Notes under the pieces: model-generated
Told to the model about the DNA's origin: nothing
Database searches by the model: none
What the model saw: only the letters and a program-made list of their open reading frames with translations
Position numbers and translations under genes: made by a program
From: Drosophila pseudoobscura
Lineage: Eukaryota > Arthropoda > Insecta > Diptera > Drosophilidae
Assembly: GCF_009870125.1 (NCBI RefSeq)
Contig: NC_046683.1
Location: forward strand, 620,001-684,000
Length of the DNA stretch: 64,000 bases
Direction of reading: 5' to 3'
Shown here: positions 45,860-58,774 of the stretch, piece by piece
Layout: every line of letters begins with the position of its first letter
How positions within the stretch are numbered: the stretch's first letter is position 1

Positions 45860-48800
45860 TCACATGGCCATCTCGGGCATCTTTGCGTGCTTCAGGATAA
45901 TCTGCACGCTCTGCGAGAACATCTTGATGATTCCATAGTTGTCGTTGGTGTACACCTTCAGGAAGCTTGGCACCTGCTTGTGCAGCAGCTCGTGGCAGAA
46001 CTGCGGATACTTGCGATTCGCCGGCTGCTTGTCGTCCCATATCGACAACAGATCGCAATCGTCGCTAGAAATGCGTATTAGAATCAGCATCATCATCATC
46101 ATAAGATGGATGGAAATAGAAGCACTTACCGCACTTCGTTGGTGCACTCGTCTAGTGATATGATCAAGTACTGGATCTTCAGTTCGGCGCACTGCTTATA
46201 GATATCCGACGACTGCTGTCGACTGTACACCGAGTACGCGTGCTCTGTCCGGTCTCTGTTCAGCAAACGAGTAGGAATAGAAGTAGGAATAAATGTAGGA
46301 GTAGAGGGATCACATCAATGAGAAAGAGATAGAGACAGATAGGGTGTTGAAAGGAGTACTCACGCCATTTGTCGCATCTCGAGATGCGCATGATTCACGA
46401 TGGGTCGCCTGGTGGTCAGATGGACAGTGCCAATGATCTCCACGGGGCCGGCAAATACAGCATCGCGTTCCGTGTTTAGCTTGATCCATTCCAGCATGCT
46501 CTCCAGGTCGTCAGCGTTGTGCTCATATTTCGTAGGGAAGTATTCCTCGCGGATGTTCTGCATACACATGAAAATATTGTGTAAATGGTTAGGACAGAGA
46601 GGTACTGGCTCGAGGGGAGAAGCTGTACTCACCACCATTCCCGGATCGAACATGCTGAGAAGGAAGACGGCCAGCGAGACGGACCAGAAGATGTTCCGCT
46701 GGCGATGGTACCACACCTTGGAGCATATGGTGGGGGCTATCACACAGCCCTGGGTGAAGCTGAGGAAGAACAGTTTGCGCACGGCCAGGCCGAGTATTGT
46801 GAAGACGAGCATTTGCAGGAAGCTGTACATATAGTGCATGTTGAAGATCTGCGTGTTGGCTGTGGGCACCACGCTGCTGCTGCTGCGGCGTGACGGAGTT
46901 TTTGCAGTTGCATTTGCATTTGGCTTTGGCTTGGGCGCCGCCCCCGCTCCCGCCCCCGGCGCCTTCTGGCGCCCGTTTCCAGGCGCCGGCATGGCTTTCT
47001 CTTCGGTGGCGGACATGGACGGCTGAGTTTCATCAGTTTCATGGTGAACTTCGTCAGCTTCGTGGACTACTGTTTCTGTATTAACATGATCTGGCTCTTG
47101 ATCTTTATCTTGGTCTGGCTCTTGCTCGAGTGGTTCCTCCTCTTTGGTATCCATTGTGGCAGCGGTCGCACCTTGCTGCCGCTCCTTGCGCTGCTTGTCG
47201 CTGTTGCGGTGGATCTGGGCCTTCAGCCGCTTGATGTTCTTTATGAAGTCGTCGCGGGCAGGAGGCTGCTGCTGCTGCAGCTTGGCCTTTTTGAGCTTGT
47301 AACGCTCGTAGTCGTGGTCGCAGCTCTCGAGCATCTTGAAGCACTGTTGCAGCTGCTGCTCGGTCTGCTTGTTGGACATGTCGGTCATCGAGACGTGGTG
47401 CTCCTCGAGGAAATCCTCCAGTACGTAGTTGCGGGCCCGCTCTCGCTGCTCCTGGCTGGCTGTCGTCGGCACGTTGCTCTTGCGCCACTTCCGGAAGAAC
47501 ATGGCCAGCATGACCACGCCGTACATGCAGTAGGGCTTCACGATCAGTGTCTTCACCAGCTGCCAGAGCTCCGACCAGGCGACGCGGGCATACAGCGGAT
47601 TGCAGGCCGAGAGGTTCGTCACGAAGTTGACGTTCACCTGGAAGGCCCAGTGGGCCCACAGGTCCCAGTAGTGCACGTAATTGTTGTCCTGCACATTCAG
47701 CACCCCAGTTCGCCGAAGCACGTCCACCAGCTTCTCCTGCATGCTGCCAGCAAAGACTAGCGCCAGCAGGATGAACTTGAACGAGAAGTAGTCGCTCTGC
47801 AGCGGATCGTTGACGTGCCGTCGACTCCGCACTTGCCGCACCACCGTGATAAGGAAGAGGCTTATCGACACGCTCAGCTGCCAGGTAAACAGCAGCTGGC
47901 TGTTCCCATGCGACAGCACGAAGGCTATCGCGTTGCCCAGCAGGTGCGACAGCGAGTAGTCCAAGGCGAACGCATTGGCCACATTCGTAGGCATCGTGTT
48001 GATGTTCCACGAGGTCATCACGATCATGATCTGGGTGGCAAAAATAATCGTGGAGAACTGCCAGGAGAGCAAAGCGCAGGCGGTGAACATCGACAATACA
48101 AATATCTGAAAGAATCGGATCAGTATCGATCATTAAGGATATGCATACGGAGCATACGGTTAAGCCAAACAGTACCATGAACAAACGCGAGCTGTGCTTC
48201 TGCCTGTGGATGACACGCCCAATGCAGATGCACAGATAGAACATCTGGAGGAATATGAAGGGGAAGGCAAAGTTTTCGCGCGCCACCGGCCGCTCGTATA
48301 TCTTCGAGACGAAGCTGTGGAACATTAGATACGAGATAACCCCGTAGATGCCTCCAAAGACATTCTCGCTGAGCAGCGTCCCGTACAGGTAGAGGACCAG
48401 CAGGGTGACGCCACCCATCAGCCAAACGAACTCGAAGTAGAACTGCATTGGCTGGAGTATGGGATTGTAGCCGGATCGTACCAGGTGGAAGAAGTAGCTG
48501 CCACACCACAAGAGAAACATTCGATTAGATAAGATTAGATGATGAGTATGCGGGGTCGGAAGTGGTGTTGGGTGTGTTACTTACGCTGCAACCAGCTCGG
48601 GCAGGACGTAGAAGCGTTGCAGTACATTCACGCTGTTCGGATACTCAATGTCGGTGACGTTCTTGAGCTGCTCGTAGCCGTGCCAGAAGTCTGGACCATC
48701 GACCAGCTTCTTGTAGAACGTATAGTAAAGGGCATCCTCGCGCCGCAGCAGCGCCTCGCGCTCCAGCTGATTGAGTGTCTGGATGCTGGTGCGAGTCTCA

Positions 48801-49017
48801 AAGATTACGCGCACATGCTGCATATACAGGAAGAAGAATCCCGAGCCTGCACGTGAAAAGGGAAAAATCAAGGTTTACCTTCGGCTGACTTCGCTGCAAT
48901 GAGGGGTGGTGGCGGGGCAAAGGCCTAGGCCGGCCGCAGCTTTTGATTGAGCAGAGGTGCAACTGACTTACCAATTAGCGCGGTGGAGAGAATGATGTAC
49001 AGATTGGGCTCGCGCAT
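45860..49017 (-). CDS. CG6659: DPY19-like protein C-mannosyltransferase
   Basis: Seven exons on the minus strand: 49017-48972, 48846-48585, 48497-48176, 48105-46633, 46557-46364, 46255-46130 and 46064-45860. They total 2628 nt (875 aa). The N-terminus MREPNLYIILSTALIG starts a multi-pass membrane protein with many hydrophobic segments (for example FYFEFVWLMGGVTLLVLYLY). Family matches include NSVNVLQRFYVLPE, NPLYARVAWSEL and RRPIVNHAHLE, the last corresponding to RPIVNHPHYED in human DPY19L1. The enzymes sit in the ER membrane and attach mannose from dolichol-phosphate-mannose to tryptophan in thrombospondin type 1 repeats. An acidic/Lys/Pro low-complexity insertion of about 130 residues interrupts exon 4. 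The exon 3 donor, GTACTG, is non-consensus, but splicing there restores RLFM-IFVLSMFTAC. Confidence 0.9.
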
Positions 49018-49498
49018 CGTGCTGCGTTTGCGGTTATCTCGTTATCTTCTACTACTGAGTCGCTGCAGAATCTGTGTGGTGTGTCAATATATCAATCATT
49101 ATTTGTTTCACAATACCGCCGCCTCTCCTTACCAACCAAACTGAGAGACACACAAAATAAAAATCAGCTGTGCGCTAGAGGTGGCCCACCTGCCGATACT
49201 CACTCGCAATTCCTCGCTATCGATTTTGTCCAGCCGCCTACTTGTGCATGAAAAACTGCTGCGGGGAACTGCGAATTGTGATTCCGGTGTCCTAAATCCA
49301 TTTTTCCAAATGATCGTGATTCCAATTATTATTGGTATTATAGCTTTTGAGCCATATTTTCAGATATCCCGTTGTTCCTCATCGCTGCCGTTGCCATATC
49401 CGAGTACAGTGCCAAACATCTGGCCACACTGCTTCAGCGGGGGCGGCATCAACAATTGATTGGAAATAAAAACATTTAATTAGATTGAAAGGAACACG
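49018..49498. promoter_or_regulatory. Divergent promoter region of the DPY19-like gene (-) and fused (+)
   Basis: The start codons are 481 bp apart, head to head. The spacer contains a CTATCGAT site (49217-49224), a partial DRE, and AT-rich sequence before the fused ATG. No TATA box is apparent. Confidence 0.55.
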
Positions 49499-52158
49499 AT
49501 GAACCGCTACGCGGTCAGCTCGCTGGTGGGCCAAGGCTCCTTCGGCTGCGTGTACAAGGCGCAGCGACGAGACGACGAAAAGGTTGTGGCTATCAAAGTC
49601 ATTTCGAAGGTAAGTGCCTGTCCTGTGCGCCTCTGCCCCTGCGCATCGAGTGGGATGCAACAAGTAACCACCCCCAACCTCTGCTGCTATTCCAGCGTGG
49701 GCGATCGAATCGAGAGCTGAAGAACCTGCGCAGGGAATGCGACATTCAGGCGCGCCTCAAGAATCCGCATGTCATCGAGATGATCGAGTCTTTCGAGTCG
49801 AAGTTTGACCTGTTCGTGGTAACGGAGTTCGCGCTGATGGACCTTCATCGGTATCTGTCTTTTAACGGGGCCATGGCCGAGGAGCATGCGCGCCGTGTCA
49901 TTGGTCATTTGGTCTCGGCCCTGTACTATCTGCACTCCAATCGCATTCTGCACCGCGACCTGAAGCCGCAGAATGTCCTCCTGGACAAGAACATGCACGC
50001 CAAGCTCTGCGACTTTGGCCTGGCACGGAACATGACCCTGGGCACCCATGTCCTCACGTCCATCAAGGGAACACCGCTGTACATGGCCCCCGAGTTGCTA
50101 GCCGAGCAGCCGTACGACCATCAGGCGGACATGTGGTCTCTTGGGTGCATTGCCTACGAGAGCATGGCCGGGCAGCCGCCCTTCTGCGCCACCTCCATCC
50201 TGCATCTGGTGAAGTTGATCAAGCACGAGGACGTCAAGTGGCCGAGCACGCTGAGCAGCGAGTGCCGCTCCTTCCTGCAGGGCCTGCTGGAGAAGGACCC
50301 CGGCATGCGCATCTCCTGGACGCAGCTGCTCTGCCATCCCTTTGTCGAGGGCAAGCTGTACATAGCCGAGGTCCAGGCAGAGGCTGCCCAGGCCTCGCCC
50401 TTCATCAATCCCAAGGCGGCCGTCAAGGACCACTCCAGGCGTGGCAAACAGTCCAGCCAGAAGACGGCGGACCTGAATGATGTTCTGGCGGCACTGAATC
50501 TTGGTGACATGGCCAACGAGAACCTGAGCACCTCCCGCGACAGCATCAACGCCATTGCCCCCAGCGACATCGAGCAGCTGGAAACGGACGTCGAGGACAA
50601 CGGGCATCGCGTGCTCGTTCCCTTTGCAGATGTTTCTTTCAGGGAGATGACCACCGCTTCCCCCACTTCTGCAGCCGGCGGCGCCGCCGAGGGTCCGCTT
50701 GTAAACTCGCAGACCTGCTTCGTGAGCGGAAACTCTAACATGATACTGAACCACCTGAACGACAACTTTCCCGTTGAAGTGCAGATATCAGGGGCTGCTC
50801 CAAGTGGAGGTGGAGGTGCAGGTGCAGGTGGAGGTGCCAGGAGTGTGGCCGCCAAGCTCAAGGCTGCCCTCAACCTGCGGCAGTCGTCGCGCAGCAAGGA
50901 CCTAGAGAAGCGCAAGCTCAGCCAGAACCTGGAGAACTTCTCGCTGCGTCTCGGCCAGAGTATTGACTCTGAGGCGCACCGCAAGACCACGGAAATGCTC
51001 ACGGCCCAGGAGAGGAAGTCCCGCGACAAGGATCAGCTGAAGCAATCGATGCACTCCACCAACGAGGAAAAGCTGAGCAGCGAGTAAGTGAACAGATCCA
51101 TGAGTACACGAATATTCTAATCTGTGTCTGTGCCTTATGTCTGTATTGGCAGCAATACCCCGCCCTGCCTTCTGCCGGGCTGGGACAGCTGCGACGAGTC
51201 GCAGAGCCCACCGATTGAGAACGACGAGTGGCTGGCCTTTCTGCACCGCTCCATACAGGAGCTGTTGGACGGGGAATTTGACTCGCTGAAGCAGCACAAT
51301 CTTGTCAGCATCATCGTGGCGCCGCTGCGCAACTCGAAAGCCATTCCCAAGGTTCTGCAGAGTGTGGCCCAGCTACTCTCCCTGCCCTTCGTGCTGGCCG
51401 AGCCACTGATGCTGGTGGACCTCGACCTAATCAGGAATGTCTATGTGGACGTCAAGCTCGTGCCCAACCTCATGTATGCCTGCAAGCTGCTACTCTCTCA
51501 CCGCCAGCTCTCGGATTCCGCGGCCTCTGCTCCGCTCACACTGGGCTCCCTCAGCCGCACCATGCGCAGCATCCCGGAGCTGAGCGTCGAGGAGATGAGC
51601 ACTGCCTGCAGTCTGTACGAGCTGGTATGCCACTTGGTGCATCAGCAGCAGCAGTTCCTCAGCCAGTTCTGCGACGCGGTGGCCATTCTGGGGGTCAACG
51701 ACCTCTTTCTCAATTTCCTCACCCACGGTACGCATAGCATCCTGCTATTCGCCTATCCTTGCAAGTAATCCCCAATCCACATCCAATCTTTTACAGAATT
51801 CAAGCACTCAGACTCGGACTCGAGCTCGGTGCGGCTGGCGGGCTGCATGCTGGCGCTGATGAGCTGCGTGCTACGCGAACTGCCCGAGAACGCCGAGCTG
51901 GTAGAGAAGATAGCATTCAATCCGCGACTGCGTTTTGCCACGCTGCTCCAGAGCCGCCATCAGTTGCTGCGCCAGCGGGCCTGCCAACTGCTCCGGCTGC
52001 TGGCCCGGTTCAGTCTCCGCGGTGTGCACTGCATGTGGGGCGCCGACCTGAGGGGCGCCCTGCAGGCACTGGCCGACCAGCAGCTCTGCCCTGCCCTCCG
52101 TATAGAGTCTGCCCAGACACTGGACGAGCTGAGCCAATTCAGTTTCTTTGTGGCCTAG
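49499..52158 (+). CDS. fu: Fused, serine/threonine kinase of the Hedgehog pathway
   Basis: Four exons, 49499-49609, 49696-51083, 51153-51727 and 51797-52158, encode 811 aa (D. melanogaster Fused is about 805). The N-terminal kinase domain spans about 4-254. It has the glycine loop VGQGSFGCV (10-18), VAIK with Lys33, HRDLKPQN with catalytic Asp125, DFG with Asp143, and GTPLYMAPELL. The rest is the regulatory half: a Ser/Gly-rich linker, a charged region, and a Leu-rich C-terminus (SVRLAGCML onward) that binds Costal2 and Su(fu). Fused transduces the Smoothened signal to Ci in the cytoplasm. All catalytic residues are present, so the gene looks intact. A Gly/Ala-rich stretch at 50800-50845 is lineage-specific low complexity. 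Confidence 0.97.
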
Positions 52159-52204
52159 CAGCCCACTGCTTTATTTCCATCAATCCTTTCTAGCCGTAGC
52201 CGTC

Positions 52205-54385
52205 CTAGCCGAACACGTCCTGGAAGTAGTCGAGCAGTTCGTCGATGTAGCTCCCGAAGCGGTCGAAATTGAGCAGATATCCCTCGTTGCAGTCCTGCTC
52301 GTACATCTCATTCAGCTTCGAGATGTCTTTGTCGGAGAGACCACGCCGCTGGCCCAGAGAGGCGTATGGATCCTGCAGGAAAATTGTAAGACTTAAAAAC
52401 AGATGGGACAACAGGATAGGATAAAAGCAGAGAAGGAATACAAAAGGAATCCCTAAAACAGTTAATGATTGTGACCCCTCCATCGTTCTATGCGATGCTC
52501 CTCTACGAATAGGTTTTACTTAACTCTCTGCTTTCTATAGAATACCCTTGATTTAGATTTTATGCAATCGGCATATAAAGAGCGGTCTATTTTAGATATG
52601 TTTGTGGCGATTTAGTATAAATAACTAAGGATTCAACCATCTGTTATTCCCGTAGCAAAGCCATTATACCCATACATCTATGTTATAAATCAGAGATCGT
52701 AGGGATTCTAAATTTTAGAAATCAGAAATTAATTACCGATTTGTATGCAATTCGAAAATAGATATCAGAAGTAATTTATTTTTTAATGTTTAATATAAAA
52801 TACTCCGAATTAATGGATCAAGTTGTCAGCGAAGCGGAAAATGATGAAAGGACGATATAGAAGACGCCTTTACGTCTGAGTGAGTGAGCAAACTGGAATC
52901 CTATTTTGTTTAAAATAACAACAATAAATCGAATATTCGACTAATGGAAGCTTAACGTTGAGAAATGTAAGCTCTCAGAATGAAAGTATTTGGCCTATAT
53001 ATGTACATTGTGTCCTTTAAGGACACACTGCATACCAAACGAAGGTATTGAAGTTTAGATCACAAATATACAATATATCGGCTTTCTATAATAAAAACTA
53101 GCGGGTCCTGCCCACATTGTGATTGCACGGATAAGAAATGAGGATATCAAACAATTGATTGGTTCGTCGAAGGAGAATAATATCTCGAGTTCGGAGCTGA
53201 TCTCAGCTGATGACAATTTCCTCTTCGCTTTGAATTAAATTTTTAGGTTAATTTTAATTTCACTGTCATTTTTCTCTGAGTGTAGGTAACTTTTTTGGAC
53301 TTTGGTTTTTTTGGTAGAAATCTATTTCCTGCTTTATCGCAGCTTTGCAGCTGTCCTGTACTGGGAAGCTGGGCAGCACAAGCTATATCTCCTGTTGACT
53401 GCTGACTTGCGACTGTTGCTTTCTAACAAAAAATAAGAGGAATAACTCACCAGTGGTTCAATGGTCGCCTTACCGTTCTTGCTAAATGCTCGGGAGCTGT
53501 AGTGCATGACGCTCTGGTAATCGTACTCCACGCCGAAGTTGGTGATGTGCGTCCGGGCGTACTTGTTGAAGTTGTGCGCATGCCCGTCGAGGATGTTTTC
53601 CCAGTTAATCTTCACGTATTCGTCCCGTTCCGTGGCGCTCTGCTGGTGGTAGAAGCCCAGGGCATGGAGCAGCTCGTGCACCACCACGCCGTGGGTCACG
53701 CACTTGGGGGTGTTCAGGTTGAGCACCTGACCTCCCTGCCGCCGGCCTACGCTAGACCAGCAGCCAGAGTAGTTTCCCTTGATCATCAGCCAGTGCTTAT
53801 CGCCCTGCTCGTACGGCCGGAAGCGGATGCAGGTGCGTTCGTGGTACTCCTTAAAGCCCTTCAGTATGACCATCGTCTCGTTGGCAGCTGTTTGAACAAT
53901 GAATCAATTCAAATCAATGGAATGAATATTCTTTCAAGATCGAATGCACGCACTGAAATCCTGCGGATCAATGTAGAAGGGTATGGCCGCCTCGGGCCAG
54001 GTCAAGCGTTCGTTCAGCAGCCCGTTTCGCAGCAGCTCCCGGTGTAGCATTATGTCGCCCTCGAAGAGGCCGCAGTGCTCCCAGATGTTCGTGTCGCTCT
54101 CCTCCGTCCAGAAGTTGAAGGCAGCACCTGAAAGAGGTCCTTCCCTATTAGTGGCTGGTATCTCCTGGTACTTCCCCCCCAGTCCCCGGACCTACTGTTG
54201 TGCCTGCGCAGCATTTGCATATTGGCGCCCCAGCGCGGTGCGGGTGGCACTGTCGGATTGAGGCGAGGGCGAGCTGCTTTTCTTACCATTCCCGCTTCAA
54301 GCTCAGAGGAGGAGCCCAGGGTCAGTGTCACTGTCAGTATCAGTGCCACTGTCAGGCAGCGAGTGATAAGCGAGCTTCTCGGCAT
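52205..54385 (-). CDS. Secreted astacin-family zinc metalloprotease
   Basis: Four exons: 54385-54196, 54127-53954, 53887-53451 and 52372-52205, encoding 322 aa. The start MPRSSLITRCLTVALILTVTL is a signal peptide. The pro-segment has FEGDI, the Asp-switch motif (Asp about 88) that keeps astacins latent. The catalytic domain contains HELLHALGFYH (about 192-202), giving three zinc-binding His and the catalytic Glu, followed by ERDEYV and the Met-turn SVMHY (about 247-251). A short C-terminal exon with DPYASLGQRRGLS completes the domain; there are no CUB or EGF modules. Intron 3 is about 1.08 kb. The position beside fused fits the D. melanogaster astacin CG6696 as I recall it. The natural substrate is unknown. 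Confidence 0.93.
52373..53450 (-). other. Third intron of the astacin gene
   Basis: This AT-rich interval runs from a GTGAGT donor (53450) to a TTTTCCTGCAG acceptor (52373). Nothing resembling a nested gene or RNA was seen. An open frame over its right end (to 53334) is only read-through of exon 3. Confidence 0.75.
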
Positions 54386-54510
54386 TGTGTGACCAAAAGA
54401 AACGCCGGCTGGGCCGCACTGTCGCTTTTATATTTGGGCCGGGCCCCAGCTCACGCAGCGCTCAGGGCGGCGTCGATTGGGGCAATTTCAATCGAAAGTA
54501 CGCGTACTCT

Positions 54511-54538
54511 TTGGGGCTTGGGGCTTGGGGCTTGGGGC
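54511..54538 (+). repeat. TTGGGGC heptanucleotide repeat upstream of the astacin gene
   Basis: Four perfect heptamers, about 130 bp upstream of the astacin ATG. Confidence 0.9.
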
Positions 54539-55733
54539 TAGGGAACCGCCCACGCTCACGCCCAAGCCCAAGCCGCTGGATTTATGCATAACGGATTTAT
54601 TGTCACTGGCGTGTTTTGAGCACTGGCTGTGCTCTCTCTTTCGGCGCCGCGTATTCAAATTGGCCGCATTTACGGCTTTGGATTTTAAAATTTAACTGGG
54701 ATATTGGGTTATCAGTGGCAACGGTGTGCGCATATGAAAATAGCACAGTCACCCGATCCAAACCGAACCGATTCGCCCCTCTGACCGGCGCCCATGCCAC
54801 TTGCTCTTGGTTCTTGCCCGTGGCAGAAAGAGGTGGGAAAGGGAGGTGGCTTCTCACCTGCCTGCAGCGGATAGAGGAAGTTCTTTGAACCGATTGATGG
54901 GATGTGATGGGAGGTGGCATCTGCCAGATACAGATACCAGATGCCAGATGCCAGATGCCAGATACCAGTCGATACGAGTGACAGTGACAGTGGCAAAAGT
55001 GAACGCTAACCGCAAACCAGAGATGAGATGAGGCTTCTCCCTTTCTCTGACCCAGACCCGGATAGGTGCTGAGCACTTGAGCAGTGGGTCGGTCAGTCAC
55101 TGCAGCCAAAGTGGGTCGGCGCAGCAGCAGCGGCAACAGCATCGATGAACTCTACTCTTGATGCTGGGACTGGCACCCACAAGATCCAAAGAACACGAAT
55201 CCACTAACCCACTGACGAGGAGAGAAGGCAGACGCAAAGGAGACAAAGGAGGCAGAAGAGGAGGCCAAATGAAATTCTGCCTCCTTTTCGTTTCTCTCTT
55301 AATTTATTCGGCTTCCTACGACTATGACTGTTTGGCCTGCTGCAATCTGCAATCTCCAATTACCGGCGAGTGAGTGCCACACATTTCTTTCTAGCTGCAA
55401 CTAGTTGCAGGCAGCAGGCAGCAGGCAGGCAGGCCCGCAGCCGATGGGGCTGCACTTTCACTACGAAATTGCACCAAAATCTAAGACACATTGCAATGAT
55501 TTTGAGAACATTCTGGTCATGGCAACTGGAAATGCCCGGCCAGCGGCGGATGCAACAACTGTGGCAACTGCAACTGTAGCAACGGCAACGGCCACGGCAA
55601 CGGCAACGGCAACGGCAACGGGGGCAACGACTGTAAAACACTTTTGACGTACTATCTGAGATGTACTTGATCTTTGTCGAAAACTTGACACACTTTTTTC
55701 GGTCAACGGCTGGCAAAGCAACGACTCCTCCCT

Positions 55734-55753
55734 CCCCCCCCCCCCCCCCCCCC
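55734..55753 (+). repeat. Poly-C tract
   Basis: A run of 20 consecutive C bases, which could be a length-variable or mis-assembled site. Confidence 0.9.
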
Positions 55754-56823
55754 AGCCAAGCAGCAGCGGAATCCACAGCGGAAAATTCGAGGGAAATCGC
55801 TGACGCAGTCGCGTCATCATCAGCACCGTTCAAATGCAATTTTCAATTGAGAAAGTTTAGCGGCAGAGATTGCAAATTTGAGACAAGCGCTCAAGCAGGG
55901 CCCGGGCACCGGCATCCACTATGCAGCCGCTTAGATACATACATATGTAGATACAGAAGATACAAAAGATACAGAAGATGCATAGTTAGATGCCTCCGCG
56001 GAGCGAGACCGGGTCTCTTCCTAGAGGCGGTAATTGACTTCCTGCAAGGCGCTGAGAACGTTTGCAGTCATTATGGTTGCATGCATCAATGGGGGGTGGG
56101 GGTTCTGCAGTTGCTGTTGCAGATGCTGATCTTTCCAGTGCTCTTGGTCTTGGCACGGCACGGACATGGACATGGGCTGTGTTTGTTCTTGCTTTTTGTT
56201 TGTTTTTCACTTTTGGCCGAAGGCTGGCAGTCACTTTCTGCGCCAATGACCCAGAAAGAGTCGCTTTGCACAGCCATTGAGGAGGAGGAGGCAAGCAGCT
56301 TAGTGGCAGCCTGCAGGAATGCGCACTAGCAGCACCTCCTTTGGGGGGAGGGGTTAACTTCTCGCCAAAAATCATTCAAGAGTTGCCGATTTCTCCACTT
56401 CCTTTTGGCTGACACAAAACTGTCATCAAGATATCAGCCAGCTGCCTCTGCTGCGGCTGCGGCTGTGACTGCTGCGGCTGTGGCACATGCCACAGTGCAA
56501 TCCAATCCATTCCGCAATGCAGAATCCAGAGTCCAATCCCATCAATGGGAGATCCAATCAGCAGAGGGACAGAAAGGGCAAAGACACTGGTGGACGGATG
56601 GAAGCTTAATAGACCAGAAATGTTTGGCTTTCCATCAGGAAAGCTGCCTTGCTTTCCACTATTACGGCACCAAATGCAAAGTGCAGCATTGGCATTGGCA
56701 ACAGGCTGCCCCCAGAAGCAGTAGCAGCCAAAGGCGCGGAGCAAAAATGAAATCAACATCATCACGCGCCACACGGGCCCCACAAGCAACACTTGCTGTT
56801 GCAGCAGCAGCAACAGCAGCAAC

Positions 56824-56825
<2 letters not shown>

Positions 56826-56855
<30 letters not shown>
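56826..56855 (+). repeat. CAG trinucleotide (opa-type) repeat
   Basis: About ten nearly uninterrupted CAG units in non-coding context. Confidence 0.9.
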
Positions 56856-56858
<3 letters not shown>

Positions 56859-58774
56859 AGCCAAAAGCAAACCCAAATCCAAATCCAAGCTGAAACCCAA
56901 AACCAGTTGCGGCAGTTTCCTTCCGGAATCAATTATTTTTCACTTTGCTGATATTTCACGTTCATGGTCACAAATTTGCAGCGGCAGCAACAACAACATG
57001 CAGCAGTGGCCGTTGTCAGCAGTCAGTGTGTCAGTAGTGGCTGTGGATGTGGCAGCAAAAGCAGCGTCACGACTTTGATTGCCTCGTTTTGTGAGCTGCT
57101 GTGTGTTTTCTGTTTGAGTTTGGGATTGGTTTTGGTTTTGGCTATTTGGCTTTGGCTTTGGCTTTGGCTTTTTGCTGCTGGTTTGCTGGCACGCTGCAAT
57201 TTTACACATTTTTCGATGCAGTTTGCTGCGGTGGCTGTTGCCTTGTTTTCCAAGTGCTTTTCCGATATTGCAGCCGTTGTTCGCTGCTTCCCCTTTTGCT
57301 GCCTGCTGCCTGCTGCTTGCCACTTGCCGCTTTAGTGACATTTTGGTCGAGTGGTTGGCTGACGGCAGACGGACGGACTCCACGCCGGACAGACCGGTAG
57401 ACTGGCGGACTGGGTAGACTTTTCCAAGAAATTTCTACCGTCAATTTAACATTAGTTTAATTGGTGAAATTGGTTTTGATTTTTGTGTTTGTACCTCGGA
57501 TTCGGACTCGGACTCGGATTTGGATTTGGTTTTTGTTTCTGCTTTGTGCTGCTGCTGCTGTAGCTGCTCTTTCTGTTTTGGTCCCAAACGCATTCGGCGA
57601 AAGTATATGTATGCCCATATGTGGGCGGCCCGAGGGGCCTGATTAATTAGCCGTCTTTGTGCACGCATCTGGTGCTGGCCCCACTTCCACTCCCCCACCC
57701 AGAAAGGGGTGGCAGCAAACTGCCCCATGGTCAAGGCTGATGGTCATCTTGAACGTGGGATATGATATGCTATATGGCATCCACAGTCCTTCCGATTGCC
57801 ATCCTCCACTTCGGCTGGGTTCTGGTTTGCTCAATTGAATTTCTCTCAATTTCCACTGGTAGGATGGAGGGAGGGAGAAGGCTTCGCACAGCGAAACGAA
57901 TCGAATCGAATCGAAACGAAACGAAAGACTTAGGCAACGAACTTGCTAGAAAAGCTGCAACAATTTGCAAGCAGAGCGAAAGTTATCCCCGCCATTGATT
58001 GATTACCAACTTTCTACTCTCCAAAGAGATTATAATATCTGCAATTTGGAAATAATTCTGAAGCCGAATGGGGCATGCAGCAGGCAGCAGGCAGCATGCG
58101 CTTGGAGGCAGGCTGTTCAAATGCTGCCGCAGAGCGAAAGCAGAACATTTCACTTGAACATTTTCTGTGGCATCGAGTGAGGCCAAAACCACATCCACTG
58201 CCACATCCAGAGACGGAGACATAGAAATAGTCGGTGCGGAGTGCTGAGAGTGCCGGGAATGCCCCTCGTCTGACGTGCCGGCCCCTGCTTCTGCCGCAAC
58301 TGCAACTGCCACAAAATGTTAACGAACTTGGCGTGCATGAATTACAGGAGCAACTGCGGCATCGCTTTGCCACATCCGCCTTGCAGTGACTGTCCATTCA
58401 AGCGGCTGCTTTTATGTTTCGCTTTTTGCATACGGCAATCATTTCTGTGTTGTCTTTTTCGTACTGCTGTGCCAAATCTGAAAATGTGGCACACGGCTCT
58501 CCTCTGGGCATTTGGCATTGAAACATCGTGGCGCCTGCTGCTGCTGCTGTTGCAGTTGCTGTTGCACTTGCCTCCCAAATGAGCAGCAAAGTTCACCTTG
58601 ACTAACCATCGTTCGGCCTATGGCCATTGTCTGAGCCCGAGCCCGAACCCGAGTCTGCCCCATTTTGTGCATTTTTCGGCGGCTGCCCCCAGGCTTGGCC
58701 AGGCATTGCGCATACGCCGCGTGCTCCGGCGATCAGCTGTTTCGCCTGCTGCTGCGATTGCTCTCCCTCTCTTA

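Larger units (their letters stand above)
54386..58600. other. Simple-sequence-rich intergenic DNA, left part
   Basis: No frame shows a recognisable domain or splice-consistent homology. The first 300 bp includes the promoter of the astacin gene. Tracts present: TTGGGGC x4 (54511-54538), CAGATRCC (54924-54968), GGCAAC (about 55577-55630), 20 consecutive C (55734-55753) and CAG (56826-56855). A plus-strand frame at 56405-56893 is mostly Ala/Ser runs and is not called. The block could be upstream or intronic DNA of a gene beyond the window. Confidence 0.55.

Noticed and set aside
47041..47760. 239-aa plus-strand frame
   Set aside because: Antisense to exon 4 of the DPY19-like gene.
50098..51029. 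Minus-strand frames of 218 and 291 aa
   Set aside because: Antisense to fused exon 2.
54603..55142. 179-aa minus-strand frame upstream of the astacin gene
   Set aside because: No homology that I recognise, composition like the surrounding spacer, and it overlaps simple repeats.
56405..56893. 162-aa plus-strand frame with Ala and Ser runs
   Set aside because: Composition comes from GCN/AGC repeats. There is no known domain, and no splice or start context; kept only as a note.
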